Of a stretch of DNA of 64,000 bases, positions 56,476 to 64,000 are shown piece by piece. The stretch is from Methylobacterium sp. E-066 (lineage in GTDB: Bacteria; Pseudomonadota; Alphaproteobacteria; Rhizobiales; Beijerinckiaceae). Positions within the stretch are counted from its first letter, which is position 1. Every line of letters begins with the position of its first letter. Both the position numbers and the translations under genes were made by a program. The stretch covers positions 1-64,000 of the forward strand of contig NZ_JAKSYO010000069.1 in the NCBI RefSeq assembly GCF_022829635.1, written 5' to 3'. The notes beneath the pieces were generated by a model, which saw only the letters and a program-made list of their open reading frames with translations, made no database searches and had not been told where the DNA came from.

Positions 56476-57927
56476 GTGATTTTGCAGATATACACATCAA
56501 CAAGATTTGATATGCTTGCTGTTGTAGCCGCATTTATGTTAGTGCTAAAAATAGCTAAACGGTTGACGGGGCAATATATGAGTAAAGACGTTGTCGTATT
56601 CGCCGTTCCAGGCACCTGGGCAGATTTCTTTGCCAAGCCGTCCATGTTGGGCATTGCGAAGCAAAAATTTGCATCGTTAATATTTGGGCCGATAGAGCAG
56701 ACACCACAAGTCTCTTGGTTTGAAGAAGGCTCAAGATTCAACATAGAACTTTCGTTTCTTTTAAGCCAAAACTCAATTTGCATTAAGCAAATACCAATCA
56801 AGTGGGCACAGCACAATACTTTCACAAGCAGGCGGCAAGCGTCGGAGGAGATCATCAGTAGAGTGGTGACGCACGTAGACAACCAAAGGAATTCTACAGA
56901 ATCATATCTGACGCCTGTATTCATTATTGCACACAGCCACGGGGGAAATGCTGCAGTTCTAGCTGCAAAAAAACTTCGAGATAAAGGAATAGCTACGCAA
57001 GTCATAACGCTTGCAACTCCTTTTATATCCGTTGCTCGACCGGAGAGCAGCTTCATCTATCAGTCGTTTTCGCTGAATAAAACTGCTAGAATAATATATT
57101 ATTTTATCGCTATCTACCTCATTGGCATATGTACTGCCTTATATTTTATGCCGGACTTCGCCGGCGTTAGACTGTTTTTTGATAAAAGACCACTCCTTAT
57201 CGGTGACGCCGATGGCGCTGGGCTTATAATCGTGACTCTTCTGGTTGCGGTCTTGCTCGAGATTACAATATTGCACCCTGCAATAAAGAGATTTTTCCTC
57301 CAAAAAAGAGATGCAACTGACCAAAATATAGAGCCTTTTTTGGAAGAGTGTTCGTACGCGCGTCTCGACGTAAATCCATTCGTAATCCGTATGGCGGATG
57401 ATGAAATGAGTCTTCTTATTTCTGCTAGTAGCTTTTTTTCAAGACCCTTTAATAGTTTGCTGCGCAAAACGTCCGGGATTAGCCGCCCTAAAAAAATCGC
57501 TATTCAAACTATTCTAGTCGCAGTTTTCGAAGCTTTCCCTATCGCCCTCGCAATTAACATACTTAAAGGCTCAATCGATGCGAAATCCGCACTTCCCTTA
57601 GCTTGCTTCCTTATTATGATAATCCCACCGCTTATTTTTTCTGGAATAAAATTCTATAGAGGATTGATTGGACTTTTGAATTTTCTTTTGAGAGCCGCCG
57701 CGGGATTTGAATTCATTTACAATCGCCAACAGTTTGAAATTAGCACGCAAACCGTCCCTGACGGAAGTAATATCAGGGTGAAAAGCCTTAAGGTAAGCCG
57801 ACACAGGACAGGATTTCGTCACTCCATATATGAGCACCCAGATTGCGCGCCAACTATTGCCTGTTATATGCAAGAAAATTGCCTTAAATACTGGGCGCCT
57901 CAAGCCAACAAGCGATCACAACACTAG
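56476..57927 (+). CDS. Membrane-anchored alpha/beta hydrolase (lipase-like), unknown
   Basis: 483 aa. After a short hydrophobic N-terminus (about 13-27), residues 36-200 form an alpha/beta hydrolase-like domain with AVPGTW at the first strand and a nucleophile elbow AHSHGGNAA (Ser154), followed by LATPFISV where lipases such as PGAP1-like proteins carry their Asp strand. Four membrane helices follow (about 204-225, 249-268, 345-366, 373-396), then a soluble tail with no known domain. AT-rich codon use contrasts with the core genome. GTG 56476 opens the frame; ATG 56512 is an alternative start. A phospholipase or lipid hydrolase is the simplest guess; no neighbour clarifies its role. Confidence 0.65.
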   Translation: MILQIYTSTRFDMLAVVAAFMLVLKIAKRLTGQYMSKDVVVFAVPGTWADFFAKPSMLGIAKQKFASLIFGPIEQTPQVSWFEEGSRFNIELSFLLSQNSICIKQIPIKWAQHNTFTSRRQASEEIISRVVTHVDNQRNSTESYLTPVFIIAHSHGGNAAVLAAKKLRDKGIATQVITLATPFISVARPESSFIYQSFSLNKTARIIYYFIAIYLIGICTALYFMPDFAGVRLFFDKRPLLIGDADGAGLIIVTLLVAVLLEITILHPAIKRFFLQKRDATDQNIEPFLEECSYARLDVNPFVIRMADDEMSLLISASSFFSRPFNSLLRKTSGISRPKKIAIQTILVAVFEAFPIALAINILKGSIDAKSALPLACFLIMIIPPLIFSGIKFYRGLIGLLNFLLRAAAGFEFIYNRQQFEISTQTVPDGSNIRVKSLKVSRHRTGFRHSIYEHPDCAPTIACYMQENCLKYWAPQANKRSQH

Positions 57928-58359
57928 ATCGGCCACTTGAGTGGGAGGGCTGAGATGCAAAACAAAATTATTAAGAGTGGGATAGAATCTCAATAATCGC
58001 TGCAGGCTCTCGTCACGGCCAAGGGTGCACCGCCTATCATCGATGCAGACTTCTTTGGCGCGGGGGTGAGTGCGCTTCGGTGAGCGGTGGCGTTCCAGGA
58101 GGATACTGAGACAAGCGCGTAAAGGAGCAACGCGAGTCGAACGTAGCTTATCGAGGATAGCGCGTCGCACGAGTATGTGCCGGATAGGCAGGTCAAAAGC
58201 GATGACCACCCGAACGGGAGCATGGCCCGAGGACGATAAAATGCGAATCTGAAAGCATGAGGGCAGCACCGAAGGAGATGTTCAACAGACTAGCCGTTGA
58301 CACCAGCGCGCCCGTTTGGCCCAACTATCGGAGCATTTTATCGTCGAGCTACGAGCAGA
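57928..58359. other. Gap upstream of the HTH-methylase gene
   Basis: About 430 bp without a supportable gene. Its right half contains the 13-bp inverted repeat pair described separately. Open frames on the minus strand (57916-58269) lack recognised features and could be a gene remnant. Confidence 0.4.
58232..58345. promoter_or_regulatory. 13-bp inverted repeat upstream of the HTH-methylase gene
   Basis: GACGATAAAATGC (58232-58244) and its exact complement GCATTTTATCGTC (58333-58345) are 88 bases apart; the second ends 14 bases before the ATG at 58360. Two distant operator half-sites for the double-HTH protein, or the ends of a lost element, are both possible. Confidence 0.45.
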
Positions 58360-59295
58360 ATGGCACAACTATCCTCACTTGGGACTGCGTTGAGGGCGAC
58401 GCGGCTTCCAATCATGACGCAAGTTCAACTTGCTGAAGCGGCCGGAATTAGTGTTGCGACCGTTCGCAACCTTGAACGGGGTCGAGGCACACTCTCGAGC
58501 TGGTCGACGGCGTTGGGGGCACTTGGGCACGAACTGAGGGGTCGCAGCCTAGTCGCTGGCCCCATAGGTGCTGCTTTGGTCAACTTACGAGAGCGCCGTG
58601 GACTGAGCCGGCGGGCGCTCGCGCGCATGCTTGGAGTATCCCGCACCACGTTGTCCGCGCTGGAAGCCGGCGGACCCGGTCGTTTGGAGACCCTGGAAAC
58701 CTACGCGGCTACAATCGGCGCCGGCCTTTACCTGACGCCAATCGGCGCGACGGCTGGGTTTTATACCACGGTCGGCAATAGCTCAGCCCATCACGGTTGG
58801 GAGACCCCGCCGGAGCTGGTAGCCGCCTTGGAAAGCGTGTTCGGCCGGTTTGACCTGGACCCATGTGCGGCTACGGCGGACGCTAGTCGGGCGCGGGTGA
58901 AAGCTCGGGTTCGGCTGACTGTCCACGACAACGGCCTGACCCTTCCCTGGCGGGGGCGGATCTTCGTAAATCCACCTTACGGGAAGCAACTGGGCACCTG
59001 GGTGGCGAAGTGTGCCGGCGAGGCGTCCGGCGGTGCGATGGTGGTCGGCCTGGTGCCGGCCCGTACCGATACCCGCTGGTGGCACCTCTACATAGCTGGT
59101 GCAGCGGACGTATTTATGCTGCGGGGACGGTTGAGGTTCGGCGACGGCGCGATGCCGGCGCCATTTCCGTCGGCGGTCGTGGTGTGGGGTGCGAGCGCAA
59201 AGCAGGCAGCGCAGGTCGGCGCTGCTCTACCGGTGGCGTGGCATGTGCCTGCCCCTATCAAGGCACCTCCGCGCGGCAGGGCTCGTGAGGCATAG
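58360..59295 (+). CDS. Double-HTH protein fused to phage-type N6-adenine methyltransferase
   Basis: 311 aa in three parts. Residues about 5-62 and 68-128 are two Cro/C1-type HTH domains (TQVQLAEAAGISVATVRNLERG and LSRRALARMLGVSRTTLSALEAG). Residues about 138-285 match phage DNA N-6-adenine methyltransferases: HHGWETPPELVAALESVFGRFDLDPCA and the catalytic NPPY at 204-207, followed by WVAKCAGEA. The C-terminal tail is Pro/Arg-rich. The ATG at 58360 starts just before the first HTH; the frame is open to a TTG at 58297. Such enzymes are usually stand-alone phage proteins, so the fused regulators are unusual and suggest sequence-directed or autoregulated methylation. No restriction enzyme is adjacent. 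Confidence 0.82.
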   Translation: MAQLSSLGTALRATRLPIMTQVQLAEAAGISVATVRNLERGRGTLSSWSTALGALGHELRGRSLVAGPIGAALVNLRERRGLSRRALARMLGVSRTTLSALEAGGPGRLETLETYAATIGAGLYLTPIGATAGFYTTVGNSSAHHGWETPPELVAALESVFGRFDLDPCAATADASRARVKARVRLTVHDNGLTLPWRGRIFVNPPYGKQLGTWVAKCAGEASGGAMVVGLVPARTDTRWWHLYIAGAADVFMLRGRLRFGDGAMPAPFPSAVVVWGASAKQAAQVGAALPVAWHVPAPIKAPPRGRAREA

Positions 59296-59600
59296 TTACA
59301 TCTTCGCATTGGCGGTGACGTCGTGGGCCGCCCACCCAGGGCGTCATCAAGGCGGTGGCGCTAAAATAGACCTTTCGCGGCCATGGCGCCAAAATCGGGC
59401 GGAGCTGAGGAAGTGTCTTTGGCTGGAAAGCAGAGCGACTGGAACGTCTATCACTGCAGCTGAAAGTGGCGATGCCTGAAACGATGATACCTCAAAAGAT
59501 TCTAGGTCGAGTGGCGACTTGGAAAGTCCTATGATGTCTCCCGAAACAGTCTTAGGTAGCGAATCCAAAAGGCAGGCCGGAGAAGCGCTTCGGAATTTGT
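59296..59600. other. Gap after the HTH-methylase gene
   Basis: About 305 bp with no gene, terminator or repeat that I can support. Confidence 0.4.
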
Positions 59601-59813
59601 TCAGCTATCGACCTGCTTAGCGGTTACTTCCACAATCTGATCGTTGGCATCGAGCACCTCGAAGGCCACCTCGATCGAACGGAGCTGATAGGCCAAAACC
59701 TCGGCTGTCCCAGCCTCCCACGCTCCCTGCAGATCAGCGAATGAGCCGTCCAACTTTCTGGACGGCAGCGGCTCAGTTTGGTTGAGGAAGAGGATTCGGA
59801 CGCTGTAGCTCAT
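59601..59813 (-). CDS. Small hypothetical protein
   Basis: 70 aa, acidic, predicted mixed alpha/beta (MSYSVRILFLNQTEPLPSRK, YQLRSIEVAFEVLDANDQIVEVT). Not recognised. The regular composition and a normal ATG start make it plausible as a gene, but there is no context support. Confidence 0.4.
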   Translation of the reverse strand: MSYSVRILFLNQTEPLPSRKLDGSFADLQGAWEAGTAEVLAYQLRSIEVAFEVLDANDQIVEVTAKQVDS

Positions 59814-59941
59814 CTACCAGTCATGGCACGGTCATCTGCCAGGACCAAGCCACTGACAGGGCGATGTGATTTTATCCCGACTCACATCAGCCTGGGCAAA
59901 TGCACAGGGTCCATAGGGACCTTGCGGATCACTTGGATGTC

Positions 59942-59967
59942 GGAACCACTCCGGACGGCTGGAGGTT
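59942..59967 (+). promoter_or_regulatory. Possible EcfG-type promoter
   Basis: GGAACC (59942-59947), 16-base spacer, GGTT (59964-59967): the same spacing as the stronger site at 42271-42296 but with one mismatch in the -10 box. It lies 44 bases before the exported-protein gene at 60012. Confidence 0.4.
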
Positions 59968-60011
59968 TCTGCCCGTATTCCCGATCCATACCATTTACGA
60001 AACGAGGGCTC

Positions 60012-60830
60012 ATGAGTGTGCCGATTAAGCCGCTTTTGGCCCTTGGGATCGCCTTCGCTGCTGGGGTTGGAGTGACTGCCGCCTATGTCAGCGCCAGGCC
60101 TGAAAGGGCTATGGTCCACGAAGGAAAGTCCAGCGGGATTTCGGATGGAGTTGCAGCATCAAACGCTGCGAAGGTGGCTTCTGCAACAGGTTCGAATGAG
60201 CGTCTAGCAGCGACGGCACCTGATACCCGATCTGCGACGAACGGGTGGGTTGATCCGGTCAAAGAGCGTTCAGTGGCTACGCCTACTCGTCAGCCTTTAC
60301 CCCCCCTCGTGTTCAACTTGGACAATAAGCAGGTACACGGGCCTGACCGAGCTTCTAAAGAGCCGGAGCAAAAGAGCCTGAGACAGGTCGATCAATCCAT
60401 TGTTGCCCAAGCCATCCCGCCCCGACGGCCGGGTGTGTCGGAGCTTCTAGCTAAGTCTGAAAACCGTCCCACTGACGCCGGATCTAGTACTACTGATCGA
60501 ACTCTTCTGTCGCAACGAGTAGCTGAAGCAACGTCACGTCGAACGCAAACGCTTCCCTCTGCAATTAAACCAAACCGTAAGCCCTCCACTGACAGAGTCG
60601 CTTCCCTAGCGGAAAAGCAAGGTGGCCCATTCCCTTCTACGACCAAACAATCTCAGCATGTAGATGTGATGCGTGATGCATACCCCGATGCATCGAAGCA
60701 CTACTATCCATCCAGTCGAAATGGATATGTGGATTTCCATCAAAGAGTTCCGCAAGTCGATCGCAGGGATTACAGGCAGGCATCTACCTCTGAGACATCC
60801 TCAGGGGTCATGCGCTGGCTGAACCAGTGA
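60012..60830 (+). CDS. Membrane-anchored hypothetical protein
   Basis: 272 aa. A hydrophobic N-terminal segment (PIKPLLALGIAFAAGVGVTAAYV, about 4-26) anchors or exports a low-complexity, Ser/Thr/Arg/Pro-rich remainder without recognised domain. The C-terminus is more ordered and Tyr/Asp-rich (DVMRDAYPDASKHYYPSSRNGYVDFHQRVPQVDRRDYRQ), ending RWLNQ. ATG 60012 has CGAGGG upstream. It ends 33 bases before the next exported-protein gene, probably in one transcript. Confidence 0.6.
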   Translation: MSVPIKPLLALGIAFAAGVGVTAAYVSARPERAMVHEGKSSGISDGVAASNAAKVASATGSNERLAATAPDTRSATNGWVDPVKERSVATPTRQPLPPLVFNLDNKQVHGPDRASKEPEQKSLRQVDQSIVAQAIPPRRPGVSELLAKSENRPTDAGSSTTDRTLLSQRVAEATSRRTQTLPSAIKPNRKPSTDRVASLAEKQGGPFPSTTKQSQHVDVMRDAYPDASKHYYPSSRNGYVDFHQRVPQVDRRDYRQASTSETSSGVMRWLNQ

Positions 60831-60863
60831 TAAATTTTTTCGATTTTAACAGGCTCTAGTCGA

Positions 60864-61346
60864 ATGATTGGCACGAAACATCTGGCGGCAGTTGGCTTGA
60901 TTGCCGTCGCCTTTGTTTCTCCTGCAAAAGCAATTGCTCCGCAGGAGATGAAGGACCGCACAGCATTCATCGCTGATCGCTACCTGCAGATTTGGTCATC
61001 TAGCAATGTGAGTCCGGTTGCAGGTGTGCCTTACATGTATGGGCGAACAGTCCAGTTTTACGGCAAGCCATACTCCCAAGCAGATCTACAAGCGGAGAAG
61101 CGACGAGCTATCTTACAGTGGCCAATCCGGCGTTACGTTCATCGACCAGGCACTATGCGCATAGATTGCAACTATGCATCACAAAAGTGTGCAGCTCGAT
61201 CGACGATCGATTTCTCTGTTTCCAATCCGAGCCGGGGCACTCGAAAGACTGGATCAGCAAAATTTGATTTGGGAGTTAGCTTTGCTGGACCTCATCCCGT
61301 AATCCTTTATGAGGGCGGCAGCTCAAACAGAAATCGAGATCTCTAA
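60864..61346 (+). CDS. Exported hypothetical protein
   Basis: 160 aa with a signal peptide (about 1-23, ending AKA-I). The mature protein contains FIADRYLQIWSSSNVSPVAGVPYMYGRTVQFYGKPYSQADLQAEKRRAI and a beta-rich C-terminus with two cysteines (DCNYASQKCAARS). The first half resembles the SnoaL/NTF2-like fold of small periplasmic proteins in Rhizobiales, but this is a weak match by eye. Co-transcribed with the preceding gene. Confidence 0.6.
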   Translation: MIGTKHLAAVGLIAVAFVSPAKAIAPQEMKDRTAFIADRYLQIWSSSNVSPVAGVPYMYGRTVQFYGKPYSQADLQAEKRRAILQWPIRRYVHRPGTMRIDCNYASQKCAARSTIDFSVSNPSRGTRKTGSAKFDLGVSFAGPHPVILYEGGSSNRNRDL

Positions 61347-61517
61347 CGAGCCTGTGCAACCACTATCTAGGAACAAGACAGTCTCAGTCAAATCCAGACG
61401 TTAAACCTGGTCAGATTCCTGTCGAAGACCTATAGCCGCTTCGGTGATGGATGGGGTTCCGCAGGGATCGTGAGGGTTGGCAGGGCTGCAGATGAACCGC
61501 CGCCCCGCCTTAAAGAT

Positions 61518-61811
61518 CTAACGGCCTGATGCAGCACCACTCGTCGGTGATCCTGAACCCGAGCCATCCTGCTTGAAGCCTGCAGCGTTTGGCGGCCCTT
61601 TCATTCGGCCATCTTGGTTCGGCGTCGAGTCCGGTGTTTGAGCACCAGCTGTTCCCGTAGTTTCCGCCTTGCCAAAGCCTGCGGCGTTGGGTGATCCCTG
61701 CATCCGAGGGGTGGTACCCGAGCCACTAGTGGCACCCTGGTTCTCAGCGGCCAAGCTGGCAGTTCCCATCGACAGCAAGCTTATTGCTGCGATCACAGCG
61801 GTCTTCCGCAT
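61518..61811 (-). CDS. Small exported protein with repeated PNAAGF motif
   Basis: 97 aa from the ATG at 61811, which has TGAGGA upstream; ten more codons are open. Signal peptide about 1-21 (ending SLAA), then a Gly/Ser/Thr-rich chain carrying two copies of a short motif, RMQGSPNAAGFGK and RMKGPPNAAGFKQ. No domain recognised; similar short low-complexity exported proteins are common in Methylobacterium. Confidence 0.6.
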   Translation of the reverse strand: MRKTAVIAAISLLSMGTASLAAENQGATSGSGTTPRMQGSPNAAGFGKAETTGTAGAQTPDSTPNQDGRMKGPPNAAGFKQDGSGSGSPTSGAASGR

Positions 61812-61902
61812 GGCAGATTTCCTCAGGCGTTCCTCGGTCACTTCTCGTGAGTGACCTCCTTACCAACGCCTGTGATGTAGCTCTGCTCCTCACGAGAAGG
61901 GC

Positions 61903-62601
61903 TCATGGGGCAGATAGGAGCTGCGGCAGATCAGTGAGGTCGCTCAGGACAGCATGTGGCTGCCAGCGAGGATCGAGGGTCTCACCGACACGGTCTATCC
62001 ACACGGATCGGATGCCACGCTCATGGCAGACCTTCATGTCTGTGACTTGGCCCATCCCTACGTGAACGGTCTCGTCCTTGTTAACCCCCATCGCATCGTA
62101 GGCGTGTTGGAAGAGACGGTGATCCGGCTTGTAGGCCCGAGCCTGCTGAGCCGTGATTACGAAATTGATTGGGACACCAATAGCCTGGACTGTCTCAGCG
62201 ATCAGATCATCGTCCGTGTTGCTGATGATGGCAAGCTTGTAGCGTTCACGTAGGCGTTCAAGAGCGGCCGGCACCTCAGTATGTGGCTCGATCCGTCGGA
62301 GGATGGATAGCAGCGTCCGGTGGTCATCCTCGGTGCATTGAAAGCCAGCTTCGGCGAGTACCTCATCGAGGCTCAAGCGGAGGATGGCCTTGTAGTCCTG
62401 AAACGGGGGGCGGTCCTGGTGCGATACTGCTGCGCTACGCAATCCATCTGACAAGGCGGCTGACCACTTTTCTAGATCATCCCCAGACGCGTGTTTGGAG
62501 AGAATCGCTTCAGCCGCCTCTCTCACAGCTCGATGCCATTGGACCAGAGTGCCGTAACAATCGAAAGTGATCACCTTCGGGGAAGGATCAAGCTTGAGCA
62601 T
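61903..62601 (-). CDS. HAD type II haloacid dehalogenase-like hydrolase
   Basis: 232 aa. Motif I FDCYGTLVQW (Asp nucleophile within ITFDCYGTL), motif II AIISNTDDDL, Lys in ARAYKPDHRLF and motif IV HVGMGQVTDMKVCHERGI. In true 2-haloacid dehalogenases motif IV reads VSSN-type residues; here HVGMGQ..D is closer to phosphatase-like members, so substrate is uncertain. Single gene. Confidence 0.82.
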   Translation of the reverse strand: MLKLDPSPKVITFDCYGTLVQWHRAVREAAEAILSKHASGDDLEKWSAALSDGLRSAAVSHQDRPPFQDYKAILRLSLDEVLAEAGFQCTEDDHRTLLSILRRIEPHTEVPAALERLRERYKLAIISNTDDDLIAETVQAIGVPINFVITAQQARAYKPDHRLFQHAYDAMGVNKDETVHVGMGQVTDMKVCHERGIRSVWIDRVGETLDPRWQPHAVLSDLTDLPQLLSAP

Positions 62602-62698
62602 GAGCCTCAGATACCTTCATTCGAACGCCTTGCACTACGTAGCCATGCGATTGGGTCAACGCATATGCCGTCAGACAACCCAAGCGTCGATCGGTAAG

Positions 62699-64000
62699 TC
62701 AGTTCAAGGCGTATCCCAGCAGCCCTTCGGTCGTTTGGCCTTCACATCCAGAGTCGGTCGAGACGAAGTGGTCATGCCCGCCTGCGTTGCAGCGGTAGAT
62801 CGGGTGAGTGCCCGTCTGTTGATTGTCATAGACGTAGCCGGTCTGGCCTAGAGGGGTCTGGCCCTCGCAACTCGGATCATGGCTGAGGAAGTGATCGGAG
62901 CCTACCACGCAGCTCATGAGCTTGGAGGTCCCGGGTTTCGTTAGAAGGAACAGAGAGCCGATGTTCGTTTCGAAGGCATAGCCGGGATCGGTGTAGCCCG
63001 TAGTCACCCAATGACCATTCGGTCCGAGGGTCCGCTTGAGTGGGGCACGCTCTGACGTATTTGTCTCGGTAGCAGTAGCGATCTGCCAGGTGCCTGGATA
63101 TGGATCACCGCCCGAGAAGAAGACGGTCACGTTTGGCAGGAATGACGTGAGGTTGCCGTAGGGGTCACGCTGGAAGCCTGGGCTGTGGTTCAGATAGAAA
63201 CCCGTGACGTCGGAGTTCAGGTAGCCGACTGGCGTCCACTTCGCTGGCGTCCCATTTAGGAGGGCTTTCAGCGGCATCTTGAAGAGGCCAAGCTGGTAAG
63301 TCTCCCTGTCCGGATTGCGAGCTGGGTCCTTGCAGGTCACCTTCTGACAGTTCCGGCCTGGTAGACCGGTAATGACGTAGACATCACCTTTGGCTGAATC
63401 GTAGGCAAAATCCGAATTCGGGTTGACGGTAGTCCCGTCAGTTGCCTCGTTCGGTATCCGTATCGGGGGATCGAAATTCACACCGTCCGCAGTGCGGCGA
63501 ACGTAAAGATCGCCAAAGCCAGCAATGCCCTGGGGACCGCCTAGATCCGTTGTGAAGACGAGCAGATTGGATCGACCATCAGTGTTGATCGTTGCCGGCT
63601 GCCCATTGCCGTAATTTCCTTGGGCAACCGCGGGATTGAGCGGTGAGATGACCGGGCTAGGATAGTCTGCCCAGTTGATTTTGTCGTTTGAGAAAGCTAA
63701 CCCGGTCTGATTGTTGTTCCCCGGCGCATTATCGACGCCAGAATAATACATGGCGTAGATGTAACGCTGACCGTCTGCTGGGTTGGTAAAGCTGCCTTTG
63801 ATCACGCTTGGATCGCAGACGTGCACCCGGTTCCAGGAACCAGGTGTGGGTTGAAAGACAACTTGAGCAGGTGAGAAACCCGTCTGAGAGCTGAAGGACC
63901 GGTGGAATATGACGTCTGTTTTGCCTTGACCACACCACCAAAAATCGGTCGTTCCGTTCTCGGTAATCACGCTTGGGGCGTAGTTGTAGCCCTTAGGATT
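62699..64000 (-). CDS. Beta-propeller (GH43-like) exported protein with C-terminal DUF5648-type repeats, partial
   Basis: The frame is open to the right edge, so the N-terminus is missing; about 433 residues are visible. The visible N-terminal part resembles the five-bladed propeller of GH43/62/32-type glycosidases or sialidase-like proteins (WWCGQGKTDVIFHRSF, VCDPSVIKGSF, AMYYSGVDN). The last about 80 residues contain two related units: LMSCVVGSDHFLSHDPSCEG and YRCNAGGHDHFVSTDSGCEG, each followed by TGYVY/LGYAL, the DUF5648-like repeat of cell-surface proteins. Catalytic acids cannot be assigned. Probably secreted carbohydrate-binding or -cleaving. Confidence 0.7.
   Translation of the reverse strand, partial: NPKGYNYAPSVITENGTTDFWWCGQGKTDVIFHRSFSSQTGFSPAQVVFQPTPGSWNRVHVCDPSVIKGSFTNPADGQRYIYAMYYSGVDNAPGNNNQTGLAFSNDKINWADYPSPVISPLNPAVAQGNYGNGQPATINTDGRSNLLVFTTDLGGPQGIAGFGDLYVRRTADGVNFDPPIRIPNEATDGTTVNPNSDFAYDSAKGDVYVITGLPGRNCQKVTCKDPARNPDRETYQLGLFKMPLKALLNGTPAKWTPVGYLNSDVTGFYLNHSPGFQRDPYGNLTSFLPNVTVFFSGGDPYPGTWQIATATETNTSERAPLKRTLGPNGHWVTTGYTDPGYAFETNIGSLFLLTKPGTSKLMSCVVGSDHFLSHDPSCEGQTPLGQTGYVYDNQQTGTHPIYRCNAGGHDHFVSTDSGCEGQTTEGLLGYALN

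Overview
The window looks like chromosome of a high-GC alphaproteobacterium, most likely Methylobacterium or a close relative. Support comes from a full late hopanoid set (hpnH, hpnN, hpnI/J/K/L/M), a HisA-like plus hydantoinase-like pair of the kind that travels with tetrahydromethanopterin-linked C1 metabolism, a lipoyl-bearing PdhB with a separate PdhC, and a textbook EcfG-type promoter. No rRNA, tRNA, CRISPR array or intact insertion sequence was found.

Left part (1-12.2 kb): the end of a polysaccharide export gene, a TacA/TacT-like toxin-antitoxin pair with a palindromic operator, then a large minus-strand cassette. The cassette is a highly reducing type I polyketide synthase whose last codons overlap an alpha-oxoamine synthase; together they should make and release an amino-ketone lipid. 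Upstream lies UDP-glucose dehydrogenase. 12.5-26 kb holds argB, a pyrimidine nucleotidase, rplS, two chemoreceptors flanking a lytic transglycosylase, leuD, a divergent pair of C1-cofactor-type genes with two small followers, a ParE-type toxin-antitoxin pair and an RlpA-like protein.

26-38.5 kb is the hopanoid region: hpnH diverges from hpnN; a MarR-GNAT regulator follows; then hpnL-hpnM-hpnI-hpnJ-hpnK on the minus strand, which build the bacteriohopanetetrol cyclitol-ether head group. Divergent from hpnL is a glycine-amidinotransferase-family gene with its catalytic Asp, His and Cys in place. I infer that it makes the guanidino form of the cyclitol ether, which would complete a head-group pathway in one locus.

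38.5-53.2 kb is mostly housekeeping: secreted hydrolase, kdsA, a stress-promoter-driven Gly/Tyr-rich protein, queF, eno, a class III cyclase, an ftsB-like gene and the pdhA-pdhB-x-uma2-pdhC-lpd operon. Several families of palindromic intergenic repeats occur here and earlier.

53.2-64 kb is an accessory region with visibly lower GC and mostly unrecognised genes: a two-gene cassette (about 400-aa soluble protein plus 4-TM protein), a decayed thioesterase, a membrane-anchored alpha/beta hydrolase, a protein fusing two HTH domains to a phage-type adenine methylase, several exported proteins, a HAD dehalogenase and the C-terminal part of a beta-propeller glycosidase-like protein cut by the window edge.
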